Counted from the first letter of the stretch, positions 53,292 to 62,880 are shown. The stretch is DNA of 64,000 nucleotides from Mycolicibacterium psychrotolerans (GCF_010729305.1 NZ_AP022574.1:5208001-5272000); one strand, 5' to 3'. Translations and numbers: made by a program. The notes: generated by a model from the letters alone, not told the origin.

Positions 53292-53733
53292 GGGCATCGA
53301 GGCGTCGGCGGCGACCGAGCTGCGGGAATCGATGATGGCGGTCACCCGCCAGCTGCGGCGGCACCGTCCGGACAACGGCCTGACGCTGAGTCAGATGCAA
53401 CTGCTCGGCGAGATCAGCCGGGCGGGCGTCACCACACCCGCCGAACTGGGCGTGCGGCTGGGCGTGAAGGCGCAGTCGCTGACCGACTCACTCAACGAGC
53501 TCGAGTCGCGGCGACTGATCGCCCGCCGGCCCGACGTCTCCGACCGCCGTCGCCAGCTCGTCGAGATCACCGACGAGGGCACCGTCCTGCTGGAGGCTGA
53601 CCGCGCCGAACGCGACGCGTGGCTGCACACGACGATGCGGGAACGGCTGTCCACGCTGGAGTTCGACCTGCTGATGCTCGTGGCACCCTTCCTGCGCAAG
53701 CTCGCCGACGCCGATACGGGCACACTGACCTAG
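53290..53733 (+). CDS. MarR family transcriptional regulator
   Basis: 147 residues. Winged helix-turn-helix: LTLSQMQLLGEISRAGVTTP, AELGVRLGVKAQSLTDSLNE, LESRRLIARRPDVSDRRRQL with the wing carrying the usual D-x-R-x-R. Probably autoregulatory and controlling the divergent AbrB-type transporter. Its stop directly abuts the pmmB GTG. Confidence 0.9.
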   Translation: MGIEASAATELRESMMAVTRQLRRHRPDNGLTLSQMQLLGEISRAGVTTPAELGVRLGVKAQSLTDSLNELESRRLIARRPDVSDRRRQLVEITDEGTVLLEADRAERDAWLHTTMRERLSTLEFDLLMLVAPFLRKLADADTGTLT

Positions 53734-55335
53734 GTGACGTCCGACCTCCACGCGGCAGTCCGGGAGTGGCTGGCTCACGACCCGGACCCCGGCGCGGCCG
53801 CCGAACTGGCCGCCTGCACCGACATCGAGCTCGCCGACCGCTTCGCCGCGCCGCTCACGTTCGGCACCGCGGGGTTACGCGGACCGTTGCGCGCCGGCCC
53901 CAACGGCATGAACCTCGCGGTGGTGCTGCGCACGACGTGGGCGGTGGCGACGGTGCTGAGCCGGCGCGGGCTCGGCGGCGACCACGTCGTCGTCGGCTAC
54001 GACGCCAGGCACCGGTCCGCGGAGTTCGGCCGTGCCTGCGCCGAAGTGTTTGCCGCGCAGGGATTTCCGGTTCTGCTGATGTTCACTCCGGTGCCCACGC
54101 CTGCGGTGGCCTTCACGGTGCGCCGCACCGGAGCAGCAGCCGGCGTGCAGATCACCGCGTCGCACAATCCCGCGTCGGACAACGGCTACAAGGTGTACTT
54201 TCCTGGCGGGCTGCAGATCATCCCGCCCGTCGACGCCGAGATCGAAGCAGCCATCGCCACCGCCCCGGCCGCCGACGAGATTCCCCGCTCCCCCGTCGCC
54301 GTGTCCGGGGCCGATCAGATACGCGCCTACGTCGAACGAGCGGCCACCGTACGCCGCGCCACCGGATCGGTGCGCGTCGCGCTCACCCCGATGCACGGGG
54401 TCGGCGGCGAGTACGCCCTCGACGCGTTCGCGCTGGCCGGCTTCGCCGACGTACACGTGGTGGCGTCCCAGTTCGCGCCCGACCCCGACTTTCCCACCGT
54501 CGCCTTCCCCAATCCCGAAGAGCCGGGCGCCACCGACGCGCTTCTGACGCTGGCGTCCGACGTCGGAGCCGACATCGCCGTCGCGCTGGACCCCGACGCC
54601 GACCGGTGCGCCATCGGAGTGCCCACCCCTACCGGCTGGCGGATGCTCTCCGGCGACGAAACCGGTTGGCTGCTGGGCGATTACATCCTGTCGCAGGGTG
54701 ACGCATCGAGCGCGGTGGTGGCGAGCACCGTGGTCTCGTCGCGGATGCTGGCCAGCATCGCCGCCGGCTACGGCGCCCGGCACGTGGAGACGCTCACCGG
54801 GTTCAAGTGGCTGGCGCGCGCCGACTCCGAGGTGCCGGGCACGCTGGTGTACGCCTACGAGGAAGCGATCGGGCACTGCGTGGATCCGGCCGCGGTGCGA
54901 GACAAGGACGGCATCAGCGCCGCGATCCTCGCCTGCGACCTGGTGGCCGCACTGGGCGCCGAGGGACGGTCGTTGCCCGACGCTCTCGACGAGCTGGCCC
55001 GCCGCCACGGCGTTCACACGACAACCGCCGTCACCCGGCGCGTCGAATCACCCTCCGCCGCAGCAGAAGTCATGGTCAGGTTGCGCGCCGAGCGGCCCAC
55101 CCTGCTCGCCGGCTTCGCCGTCGACGTCACCGATCTGGCGCCGCGCACCGATGCGCTGGTGTTCTCCGGCGGCGACGACACCACGTCCGTGCGGGTGGTG
55201 GTGCGGCCGTCGGGGACCGAGCCGAAACTGAAGTGCTACCTCGAGGTTCGGTGCGCGGGCGACCTCGCGGCGGCACGGGAACGCGCCGCACGGGTGCAGT
55301 CCGGCCTCGTCGACGACGTCCGCTCGCTGGTGTAG
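53734..55335 (+). CDS. pmmB: phosphomannomutase/phosphoglucomutase-type enzyme (PmmB)
   Basis: 533 residues from GTG. Active-site phosphoserine loop TASHNPASDNGYKVY, metal loop ALDPDADRCAIG, sugar loop YEEAIGH and phosphate-binding loop VVVRPSGTEPKLKCYLEV, the four signatures of the alpha-D-phosphohexomutase family; LTFGTAGLRGPLRAGPNGMN near the start is also typical. In this context it may act on (deoxy)ribose phosphate released by DeoD as well as hexose phosphate. Starts on the base after the MarR stop. Confidence 0.93.
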   Translation: MTSDLHAAVREWLAHDPDPGAAAELAACTDIELADRFAAPLTFGTAGLRGPLRAGPNGMNLAVVLRTTWAVATVLSRRGLGGDHVVVGYDARHRSAEFGRACAEVFAAQGFPVLLMFTPVPTPAVAFTVRRTGAAAGVQITASHNPASDNGYKVYFPGGLQIIPPVDAEIEAAIATAPAADEIPRSPVAVSGADQIRAYVERAATVRRATGSVRVALTPMHGVGGEYALDAFALAGFADVHVVASQFAPDPDFPTVAFPNPEEPGATDALLTLASDVGADIAVALDPDADRCAIGVPTPTGWRMLSGDETGWLLGDYILSQGDASSAVVASTVVSSRMLASIAAGYGARHVETLTGFKWLARADSEVPGTLVYAYEEAIGHCVDPAAVRDKDGISAAILACDLVAALGAEGRSLPDALDELARRHGVHTTTAVTRRVESPSAAAEVMVRLRAERPTLLAGFAVDVTDLAPRTDALVFSGGDDTTSVRVVVRPSGTEPKLKCYLEVRCAGDLAAARERAARVQSGLVDDVRSLV

Positions 55336-55342
55336 GGCCGAG

Positions 55343-55966
55343 TCAGCGGGGGCCGAACTGGCGGTCGCCGGCATCGCCGAGACCCGGCACGATGTAGGCG
55401 ATCTCGTTCAGCCCGGAGTCGACGCTGGCGGTGAACAACAGCAGCTCTGGCGCCGCCTTCTCCAGTGCCGCAAGACCTTCGGGGGCGCAGACGACACAGA
55501 TGGCGGTGACGTCCACGGCGTCGCGGGCGAACAGCAGCTCCAACGTGTGCACCATCGACCCGCCGGTGGCCAGCATCGGGTCCAGCACGATCACCGGCCT
55601 TGCGCTCAGATCGTCGGGCAGCGACTCCAGATAGGGGGTCGGCTGATGCGTCTCCTCGTTGCGGGCCACCCCGACGAAGCCGACCTGCGCCTCGGGGATC
55701 AGCGCATGCGCCTGATCAACCATGCCCAGCCCGGCGCGCAGCACCGGAACCAGAAGCGGCGGATTGGCCAGCCGCGCGCCGGCCGTCTCCGCCAGCGGGG
55801 TGCGCACCGGCACCGTCTCGACACGAAGGTCACGGGTGGCCTCGTACACCAGCATCAACGTCAGGTCACGCAGCGCCGCACGGAAGCCGGCGTTGTCGGT
55901 GCGCTCGTCGCGCAGAGTGGTCAGCCGCGCCGCGGCCAGCGGGTGGTCGACAACGCGCACATCCAT
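55343..55966 (-). CDS. upp: uracil phosphoribosyltransferase
   Basis: 207 residues. PRPP-binding loop [40 protein letters not shown], and the uracil-binding C-terminal [19 protein letters not shown]. It makes UMP from uracil and PRPP. Convergent with pmmB, 7 bp between stops, the same order as Rv3308-Rv3309c. Confidence 0.96.
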   Translation of the reverse strand: MDVRVVDHPLAAARLTTLRDERTDNAGFRAALRDLTLMLVYEATRDLRVETVPVRTPLAETAGARLANPPLLVPVLRAGLGMVDQAHALIPEAQVGFVGVARNEETHQPTPYLESLPDDLSARPVIVLDPMLATGGSMVHTLELLFARDAVDVTAICVVCAPEGLAALEKAAPELLLFTASVDSGLNEIAYIVPGLGDAGDRQFGPR

Positions 55967-56018
55967 GGGGTCCGACCTTAACGGGAACCGGCCGGCGTTT
56001 CCCGGCGTCTAACCCTCT

Positions 56019-56312
56019 ATGTTCCTGTCCGTCGACACCGACACCGTGCGCGGCTATGGCCGCGCTTCGAGCGGCCACGCCGCCACCCTGCACGACGCCG
56101 CCTCACGGCTGACCGCCGCGGCGGACGGGACGGCCGCGTTCGGGCCCGTCGGCGCGCGGTTCCTGACCGCGCTCGGCCGGGCCGCCGGCGACGACGCCGC
56201 TGCCGTCACCACCCTGGGCGGCAAGCTGGCGGCGGCACGCGAGGGCGCCCTGCGGTCGGCGCAGGCCTATGACGGCGCCGACGCGCGGGCTGCGACGCGG
56301 ATCGCGCTCTGA
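56019..56312 (+). CDS. EspC-like type VII secretion target (DUF2580-like) small protein
   Basis: 97 residues, helical, Ala-rich: VDTDTVRGYGRASSGHAATL ... LTALGRAAGDDAAAVTTLGG. This layout matches the ESX secretion-associated (EspC/T7SS target) family, predicted as two helices forming a hairpin that dimerises with a partner. The stop overlaps the next start (TGATG), so the partner is probably the NlpC/P60 protein. Confidence 0.65.
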   Translation: MFLSVDTDTVRGYGRASSGHAATLHDAASRLTAAADGTAAFGPVGARFLTALGRAAGDDAAAVTTLGGKLAAAREGALRSAQAYDGADARAATRIAL

Positions 56313-57373
56313 TGCCCAGCGCCCTGGTCAGCACGCTCGCCGCGCCGATCCGCCGGGTGCAGGCGCTGGTCGGCCCCGGGTGGTCGGGCGATCCTGCCGG
56401 CGACCCGGCCGCGGTGCTGGCCGGGGTGCGCGACACGCTGACCGACGTCGCCGACGCGGCCGGACAGGCCTGGCGTGAGACCGAGGCGGGCTGGTCGGGC
56501 GCCGGCGCGGACGCCGCGGCCGAGTTCGCGGCGACGACGTCCGCGGCGATCGACGACGCGGCGGTGCGAGCCGGCGCGCTGGGCTCGGTGGCCCGCGAGG
56601 CCGCCGGGGCGGTCGCCGTGGCCCACCGCCGCCTGCAGGACATCGTCGACGAGTTCGAGGCCAGGGCGGCGGCGCTCGAACCCCGGCTGGATCAACCCGG
56701 GGTGGCCAAGGAACTCCTCACCGAGGCGCGGGACGCGCTCGGCCGGGCGATCGCCGTGGTCAAGGAACTGCTCGCCGAACTGGACCGGCACGCGGCCGCC
56801 ATCGCCGACAGGCCGGCACCGCCCGCCACCACGCCGGCCGGCTGGTCCGGTGCCGGTGGAGGCCCCTTGGCTGGGGGCGGCTCCGGCGGTGGGCCCGGCG
56901 GTGGTCTCGGCGCGGATCCGGTGGCGCTGACGTCCGCCGAGACACCGATGGACACACCCGAGGCGGCGGCGTTCGGGGACGGGGTGGCGGTGCGGCTGCC
57001 CGACGGGACCGTGGTGATGGCGCCGAACGCGGTGGCCGCCAGCGCCGTGCGGCACGCACTGACCCAACTGGGTGTGCCGTACCAGTGGGGCGGGACCACA
57101 CCGGGTCAGGGTCTGGACTGCAGCGGCCTGACACAGTGGGCGTATCACCAGGCGGGGCTGGATCTTCCGCGGCTGGCTCAGGAGCAGGACGTCGGCGCGG
57201 CCGTCGCGCCAGGCTCGCTGCTGCCCGGAGATCTGGCGGTGTGGGACGGCCACGTCGCGATGATCGTGGGTGACGGCACGATGATCGAGGCCGGTGACCC
57301 CGTCAAGCTCTCGCCGATCCGGACAAGCAACGCGGGCCAGGGTTTTCAGGGTTTCTGGCGGCCGACGGCGTGA
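56312..57373 (+). CDS. NlpC/P60 peptidoglycan endopeptidase with WXG-like N-terminal domain
   Basis: 353 residues. The N-terminal ~165 residues are helical with the motif AGWSGAGADAAAEF (a WXG-type turn), followed by a Gly/Pro-rich linker and a C-terminal NlpC/P60 domain: catalytic Cys270 in LDCSGLTQWAYHQAG and His314 in WDGHVAMIVGDG. There is no classical signal peptide, so export by a type VII system together with the preceding small protein is likely. It would cleave D-Glu-meso-DAP links. A mutated copy of its last codons appears again near 58600. Confidence 0.85.
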   Translation: MPSALVSTLAAPIRRVQALVGPGWSGDPAGDPAAVLAGVRDTLTDVADAAGQAWRETEAGWSGAGADAAAEFAATTSAAIDDAAVRAGALGSVAREAAGAVAVAHRRLQDIVDEFEARAAALEPRLDQPGVAKELLTEARDALGRAIAVVKELLAELDRHAAAIADRPAPPATTPAGWSGAGGGPLAGGGSGGGPGGGLGADPVALTSAETPMDTPEAAAFGDGVAVRLPDGTVVMAPNAVAASAVRHALTQLGVPYQWGGTTPGQGLDCSGLTQWAYHQAGLDLPRLAQEQDVGAAVAPGSLLPGDLAVWDGHVAMIVGDGTMIEAGDPVKLSPIRTSNAGQGFQGFWRPTA

Positions 57374-57380
57374 GTGTCGT

Positions 57381-57600
57381 TAGGGCATCGCCTCGGCCCA
57401 TCCCTATGTCTTTGGTATTCCAGTGAATTCGCCACCGCGCGGTAGCGACTCGCCAAGTGCCGGTAGCACACATCGTCGCCGGGAGTCCGGGAGAGCAGCG
57501 CGCTGCCGCTGCAGCGTGATCTGGGATATCGCCGACCGGCCGTTTGCCGGCAAGTTCGCCAACCGATCGATCTCCTGGGGCTCCGGTCAGGTCGCCCCCG
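57381..57600 (-). pseudogene. decayed C-terminal fragment of a cyclase/ATPase-type regulator
   Basis: Read on the minus strand the region encodes GDDVCYRHLASRYRAVANSL, matching GDNVAYQDLVNRYRAMAESL at the end of the protein at 63557-64000. DNA similarity runs on for about 200 bp but the frame is broken by substitutions and length changes. It is the remnant of a gene that converged on the NlpC/P60 gene. Confidence 0.65.
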
Positions 57601-57647
57601 GGGACGGTACTGGGAAGGGGGAAAGCGGCAGCTCCACTCAGTGGCGG

Positions 57648-57725
57648 GGTAATCGCGCCCCGAAACCGCGCGAGATTTCAGTAGCGCGCTACTGAGCTCG
57701 CCGCACCGCGCGCGAGCGACAATGC
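57648..57725 (+). promoter_or_regulatory. operator/promoter remnant with perfect 16-bp palindrome
   Basis: CAGTAGCGCGCTACTG (57679-57694) is a perfect palindrome. About 75 bp around it resemble, in inverted orientation, the region 62881-62955 upstream of the thioesterase-MMPL operon (shared CCGAAACCG, GAGATT, CAGTAG/CTACTG and GCACCGC/ACCGCAC blocks). No intact gene follows; a 26-codon frame with a GGAGGAA site starts at 57791. Confidence 0.6.
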
Positions 57726-58590
57726 ACACTGCGGAACTCGACCCGACGCACAGGCCGTCGGTTCGCCACGGACGGGCTGGAGGAACCGCGATGGTTAACG
57801 GCGCACACTGCATAGGTCATACCGGGGCGTTGGCGAGCGCGAACCACAGCCCGCTGACGACGCACACCTAGGCCGTGCTGAGTGTCGGCATCGACCCGCC
57901 GCAGGAGTGGACGCAGGCCTGGCCCGCCTCACCGAGTACGAGTACGAGTACGAGTACACGAGGACTCGCACAGGCCGTATCTGTGCTGCTACGGCAAATG
58001 GCACGTCACATTAATTTCCAAGGCCGAGCACCAACAGGGCAGGGCACGACCATCTGGCGAGCACGATCCATCGGGTGGTCGACAAGATCACGCACAAGCC
58101 AGAGGCCAAGAGTGATAAGGACTCCGAACCGTGATCGGCTTCGTCAACCGGCTCTGGCACCAGTACGCCAAGGGACACACGATCGTGTTCCACCAGGCAA
58201 CCCCCGTCGTCGGTGGAACATCTGGCGATCGATGCCGCGCGCCGCGATCAGCACATCACATACGTCGAGCCGAAGAAACTCGCCACCGTGACCGCGCTGC
58301 CGACCGATGACTTCCGCTTTCTGTGACCCCGGCGCACTCTCGTTGCCGTGTAGAGATCCCGCGAGTTGTCGCGATGACGACACCCTCCGCCAACGTGATT
58401 TCGCCGGGGCGCTCTGGGTCGCCGGATACCGCCGGCCCGCAGGGCGCACGTCGGGGAGCACGCCCGACCGCTGGCCGCGCCCGAGCATCCTGAATCAGCC
58501 ACCGGGGCATCCGAGCGCAGCCACGATCTGTACCGATATCGACGCCCGGCTGAAGCCGGTGATCCGGTGCACCTGTCGCCCTCAGGACCA
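57726..58590. other. non-coding or decayed stretch with coding remnants
   Basis: Several short frames look like broken coding sequence on the plus strand: one ends STIHRVVDKITHKPEAKSDK near 58132, overlapping a GTG that opens IGFVNRLWHQYAKGHTIVFH, which after a frame change continues as VEHLAIDAARRDQHITYVEP and ends at 58326. I do not recognise the family. Nothing intact was found. Confidence 0.5.
57934..57957 (+). repeat. hexanucleotide tandem repeat, GAGTAC x4
   Basis: Four perfect copies of GAGTAC, continuing into GAGTACAC-like sequence, within the decayed region. A simple repeat able to vary by slippage; no gene depends on it visibly. Confidence 0.85.
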
Positions 58591-58720
58591 CGAACCTCAG
58601 ACCGGGCTTCCAGGGCTTCTGGCGACCGACGGCGTGAATGCATCGAAATGGCCATCACGCGGCAGCGACTCGCCAAGTCCCAAAACGCGACGTCGCCGCG
58701 GGTGCGGAAAAGCGGCTCTT
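58590..58720. repeat. degenerate duplicate of the NlpC/P60 3' end plus cyclase tail
   Basis: CCAGGGCTTCTGGCGACCGA at 58612 onward matches the last codons of the NlpC/P60 gene (57346-57373), followed, as there, by a minus-strand remnant coding DLASRCRVMAIS that matches the cyclase-like tail. The intervening spacer is shorter, so this is a second, more decayed copy of the same gene junction. Confidence 0.65.
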
Positions 58721-58726
58721 CGTGAT

Positions 58727-59590
58727 TCAGAGTGCATTGACGAGTTGACGTAGCGCACCGCTGTGCAGCAGTGAGCGCCAGCGGTAGTGGGTGAGGTTTC
58801 GGAATCCGAGGGCGTTGCGGCGAAGGGCTTCCAGGCGGCCGTTGATGGCTTCGGTGGGTCCGCATCGGTGGTGGTCGAAGAAGGCCAGCACGTCAGCACG
58901 GCGACGGTGCAGGGTGCGTCCAAGCTGGGAGAGTTCGTCGAGGATCGCGGGCACGCCTCGGGCGCAACGAGTCGATGATCGTGGCCATCATGGTTTTGCC
59001 GCGGCGCCGGTCGGCATGACCGAGCCGGCGATGATGCATTGGTACATACTTCAGGTCACCAGGACAGCGAGATGGTCGTCGTCGGCGAACGCCGCTTCCA
59101 GTCGTGCCCGCTGCCGGGTGCTCAGCAGTGGAACTCGGGTCCGCAGCGTGCGGCGCACCCCGTAGAGCGGATCGCCGGTGCGGCCCCGGCGACCACAGGT
59201 CAGCTGTTGGATGCGCTGGCCGGTCAGGTCAAGCTTGGCGCCGACCAACGCGACGACGTGGAAGGGATCCATCACGGCCGTGGCGTCGCGCAGCTCGTCG
59301 GTCGCGGCGGTCTTGTAGCCGCCGAAGCCGTCCATGGCGATCGCCTCGACCTGGTCGCGAAACGTTGGCGGTTGATCAGCCAACCAGGTCTTCAGTGCTG
59401 CCGCCGAGCGCCCTACCGCGAGATCAGGCAGCCGTGCGCGCCGGTGCCGTCGCGGACCGGAGTCAAGTCGATGATCAGCGTGACGAAGCCCTTCGCCTGT
59501 CCTCCTCCTACGCGTTCGGGTCGTCGGCGTAACCGCGTCGCAAAGAGTGTCGTGCTTGATGGCCGCCGCCGCAGCGACGTAGCCGGCCAT
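58727..59590 (-). pseudogene. ISL3-family transposase, frameshifted relic
   Basis: Minus-strand pieces in different frames match one ISL3 transposase: LIIDLTPVRDGTGA, then VGRSAAALKTWLADQPPTFR and VEAIAMDGFGGYKTAATDEL through MDPFHVVALVGAKLDLTGQR, then the C-terminal FFDHHRCGPTEAINGRLEAL and GFRNLTHYRWRSLL. Part of the region between the middle and C-terminal pieces is missing (around 58955-59050). Terminal repeats were not identified. Confidence 0.85.
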
Positions 59591-59678
59591 ACTAAACAGC
59601 TTCCATGCTCAGAGCAGGGCGCGCCGGAAGTATTGCCATCCAATTTATTTCCACGTCCAATATGAGTCCTCCTAAAAC

Positions 59679-61925
59679 TCACTGGGTGGCGGAGCGTGAA
59701 AGCTCGGGCAGTTCAATATGTTCGGCGATCCCGATACGCCGGTGCAGCCGCACCAGCGGTGCGGGCGCCCACCAGTTAAGCCGGCCCAGCACACGCATGA
59801 ACGCCGGGACAAGCAATATCCGAACCAGCGTGGCGTCCACTAAGACTGCCAACGTCACGCCGACACCGAACATGCACATCAGCGAGACCTTCGCAGCCGC
59901 CAGCGACGAGAACGTTACCGCCATCAGCAGGGCCGCGGCTGTCACCACCCGGCCGGTGCGGGCCAGTCCCAAAGCCACGCTTTCGGTGTTGTCGGCCCGC
60001 GTCTTTCCCGATGCCTGCCAATACTCGCCGATCCGCGAGATCAAGAACACCTCGTAGTCCATCGACAGCCCGAAGGCAAGGCAGAACAGCAGCACAAGAA
60101 CGCTGGCGATGAGCGTGCCCGTGGCCGTAGTGCCAAACCCGTCCAGGTGGCCGTCCTGGAAAATCCACACGAGTGCGCCGAACGCAGCCGTCAACGACAA
60201 CATATTGAGCATCAACGCCTTTAACGGCAATATGACGCTGCCGGTCAGCAAGAATAGAAGCACGAAAGTGATCGTTGCAATCACCGACAGCACAATAGGC
60301 AGCCGTGAGGCGACCGCATGCGAGCTGTCGCGGTTGATCTGTGCCCAGCCCGTCATCTGCACATCTGCGCCGCCGGGAGTTGCGATGGCATGCAACCGGT
60401 CCAGCTGAGTCTCCGAGGCCTGGGAGTACAGCGGCGCGGTGGAGTTCACGGTCAGATAGGCGCTGGCGTCTTTCCATCCTGTGGGCGCCGAGGGCGGCCC
60501 GACCAGGACGCCGCTGGCGTACGTGCCGACGGGTGATGACACGGCCGAGACGTCGGGTACCCGTGACAGCTGCGCGGCATAGAAGCCGAGTTCAGCCGCT
60601 GTCACCGCGCGCGCGTCGGGTATCACGACGATCACGTTGGTCAACGAGTTGACCGAGAAGCCAGACCGCAGCTCGTCTCCGACCTGGCGCGCTGAGGCGG
60701 AAACCGGCAGCACCCTGCCGTCGGGGAAGCCCCATTTGACGCCGAGGAATGGGGCGCCCAACACGAGCAGCATGGCGATGACCGCCACCCCGATCGGAAT
60801 CGCCCGGCCCATAACGGCTTTTGTCCACCCGTACCAAAAGGTCTTTTCGACGGCCGGGTGCAGCGGCTCTGGCCGCCCCAACACCCCTCGGACGACGCGG
60901 CGCACGTCCAGTGAGTCGAGCCGGTCACCTAGCAGCACCAGCGCCGCCGGCGTCACCACCGCCGCGGCAGCGGCCGCGAACCCGACCACGGCGATTCCCG
61001 CATAGGCGAAAGACTTCAGGAAGTACATCGGGAAGAGCACCATCGCGATCATGGCGAGCGCGACCGTGGTTGCGGAGTACAGCACCGTCCGGCCAGCAGT
61101 GGTCATCGTGCGCACCAACGCCTTGTCTCGTTCTGCGCCGGCAGCCAATTCGTCACGGAACCGGCTGACGATCAGCAGCGTGTAGTCGACGGCCAGCGCG
61201 AGTCCCATGGCCAGGATCAGGTTCAACGCGAAGACCGAGACTTCGGTGGCAAACGTGATCGCACGCATCACTGCCATCGAGCCGAGAATTGCGAAGACGC
61301 CGACCGCCAACGGCAGCCCCGCCGCCAGCAGGCCGCCGAAAACCCAAACGAGCACAATGAAACTCAGCGGAAACGCGATGGCCTCCATCACCAAGAGGTC
61401 TTTCTCGGTTTGGTCGATGATCTGGGCGTAGGTGATCACCTCGTCACCGGGCTTCACTGTGACGCCGTCGAAGCGGGGCACGAAACCGAGCAGGTCCTTG
61501 GCGTGCTGCTGTGCGTCGGTCTCACCGCCGGTGATGCCGGCCACCACCAGTCCGGTCTTCCCGTCCTCGCTGACCAGCGCTCGCGCGGCCGGGGGAGGCA
61601 CTGTCCATGCGGATTTGACGTCGGCGACGTAGGGCGAGCGCTTCAGCAGCGCGACCAACTCGTTGCCTGCCGCACGAGCGGACTGGCTTGCGACGCCGGC
61701 ATCAGAGGTGACGGCAAGCGCGAGCTGCATGTCGCCCGCGCCGAACTTGTCACTGAGCAGCTGCGACGCATGCCACGACTGCGACGTCGGGTCACGGAAG
61801 CCGCCGGTGGACAGGCTCTTGGTGACCGGAATGCCGAACACGGCCGCGCCTACCATGATCAGCAGCGCGACGGCGATTACCCGTCGGGGCGCCGCGATGG
61901 CCATTCTGGCGATTGTCTGCAGCAT
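59679..61925 (-). CDS. MMPL/RND family transporter
   Basis: 748 residues. Two repeats, each with a transmembrane bundle and an extracytoplasmic loop: first bundle MGLALAVDYTLLIVSRFRDE, with the D-Y pair of the proton relay; second bundle CLAFGLSMDYEVFLISRIGE, with the matching D-Y pair. This is the MMPL layout used in mycobacteria to move lipids and siderophores. The ATG at 61925 follows a GGGGAGGGGG site. It lies 14 bp after the thioesterase gene, so the two probably handle the same acyl product. No MmpS partner is adjacent. Confidence 0.92.
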   Translation of the reverse strand: MLQTIARMAIAAPRRVIAVALLIMVGAAVFGIPVTKSLSTGGFRDPTSQSWHASQLLSDKFGAGDMQLALAVTSDAGVASQSARAAGNELVALLKRSPYVADVKSAWTVPPPAARALVSEDGKTGLVVAGITGGETDAQQHAKDLLGFVPRFDGVTVKPGDEVITYAQIIDQTEKDLLVMEAIAFPLSFIVLVWVFGGLLAAGLPLAVGVFAILGSMAVMRAITFATEVSVFALNLILAMGLALAVDYTLLIVSRFRDELAAGAERDKALVRTMTTAGRTVLYSATTVALAMIAMVLFPMYFLKSFAYAGIAVVGFAAAAAAVVTPAALVLLGDRLDSLDVRRVVRGVLGRPEPLHPAVEKTFWYGWTKAVMGRAIPIGVAVIAMLLVLGAPFLGVKWGFPDGRVLPVSASARQVGDELRSGFSVNSLTNVIVVIPDARAVTAAELGFYAAQLSRVPDVSAVSSPVGTYASGVLVGPPSAPTGWKDASAYLTVNSTAPLYSQASETQLDRLHAIATPGGADVQMTGWAQINRDSSHAVASRLPIVLSVIATITFVLLFLLTGSVILPLKALMLNMLSLTAAFGALVWIFQDGHLDGFGTTATGTLIASVLVLLFCLAFGLSMDYEVFLISRIGEYWQASGKTRADNTESVALGLARTGRVVTAAALLMAVTFSSLAAAKVSLMCMFGVGVTLAVLVDATLVRILLVPAFMRVLGRLNWWAPAPLVRLHRRIGIAEHIELPELSRSATQ

Positions 61926-61939
61926 GAGAGCCCCCTCCC

Positions 61940-62839
61940 CTAGGCGCTGCACATGCCGGCTAGTTCGATCAGCGGCCGTGGAGGCGGGTCGTCGACTTTC
62001 GGGCTGACGATGGCTATAGGACTTGCAACTCCGAATCTGCCCCAAAGATCGGCGGACATCGGCGGCGCTTCGACGTCATGACCGATCGCCATTCGGACCA
62101 CATCCATCGGCGCCACATGCCCGGAGGGCGAGAGAAAGATCGTCCTCACATACGCGCTCGCGACCGTGCGGACTGGGCAGCCAAGCGTGCGAAATGTCTG
62201 CCGCAGGTAGAACCAGCGGTGATCCCACGAGAGGACCTGCGTTCCGATCTCGAACTTATCGAACGGCTTGAGCGGCCGATAGTAATCGACCTGCGCTGAT
62301 CTCAGCGGAACGGTCCACCGGTAGCGAAAGGCTGCGCCAAGCAGGCCCACCTGCGCGAGGTAGTCGACCCGGGCGAAGTCCATCAGCAGCAGATAGCGGC
62401 TGTTGTTCATGTGGCCGAACAAATCGAGGTCCACCGGCATCACGCGCCACCGCGTCAGTGTCTCGGCGTTCGGATTATTTGGACCGGGCCGCGGGGCCTG
62501 GTCATGTGATCCCTTCCAGGCCGTGGTGAGCGTCTTGAACAGGCGGACGGACGGCTTCATGTCAGTCCTCACGAACTCGTTCGATCCGGGCCTCAGCTCG
62601 ATTAAATCGGGCGCACCGTGGTAGGGCCGCCAATCGTAGAGATGTCGGTTGTGGGCCCACCGCTCAAGCCACAACTTCAAGTCGTACGCACCGATTAACT
62701 CCAGGATCTTGTCACCTGCCCAGACTGCGGGCAGGGCGTAGGCCACCGTTCGTAATTGGAGAGCATGCTTGCGCATGACGCACTCGGGTTCTTCGACGAC
62801 ATCCAGCGGCTCGACCGGTGCTGTAACAGGCTCGGACAT
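61940..62839 (-). CDS. hotdog-fold acyl thioesterase-like protein (THEM6-like)
   Basis: 299 residues. The C-terminal part has a hotdog 4HBT-type core (WRVMPVDLDLFGHMNNSRYL, RSAQVDYYRPLKPFDKFEIG, WFYLRQTFRTLG), with the Asp-Leu-Phe-Gly-His-Met-Asn-Asn region of acyl-CoA thioesterases. The N-terminal ~120 residues (RTVAYALPAVWAGDKILELI, YDWRPYHGAPDLIELRPGS) are not a domain I recognise. It leads the MMPL operon; the operator-like palindrome lies 66 bp upstream of its start. A role releasing or transferring an acyl chain for export is inferred. Confidence 0.8.
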   Translation of the reverse strand: MSEPVTAPVEPLDVVEEPECVMRKHALQLRTVAYALPAVWAGDKILELIGAYDLKLWLERWAHNRHLYDWRPYHGAPDLIELRPGSNEFVRTDMKPSVRLFKTLTTAWKGSHDQAPRPGPNNPNAETLTRWRVMPVDLDLFGHMNNSRYLLLMDFARVDYLAQVGLLGAAFRYRWTVPLRSAQVDYYRPLKPFDKFEIGTQVLSWDHRWFYLRQTFRTLGCPVRTVASAYVRTIFLSPSGHVAPMDVVRMAIGHDVEAPPMSADLWGRFGVASPIAIVSPKVDDPPPRPLIELAGMCSA

Positions 62840-62880
62840 TTGATGCCTTCTCGCCGTCGGCGTTGTGACCGATTGATCGT

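Noticed and set aside
57791-57871. 26-codon frame with a good GGAGGAA site
   Set aside because: No recognisable product and located in a decayed region; probably the remnant start of a lost gene.
57374-58730. Possible prophage or plasmid remnant
   Set aside because: Fragments do not match integrase, relaxase or phage structural motifs that I can recognise, and no attachment site was seen.
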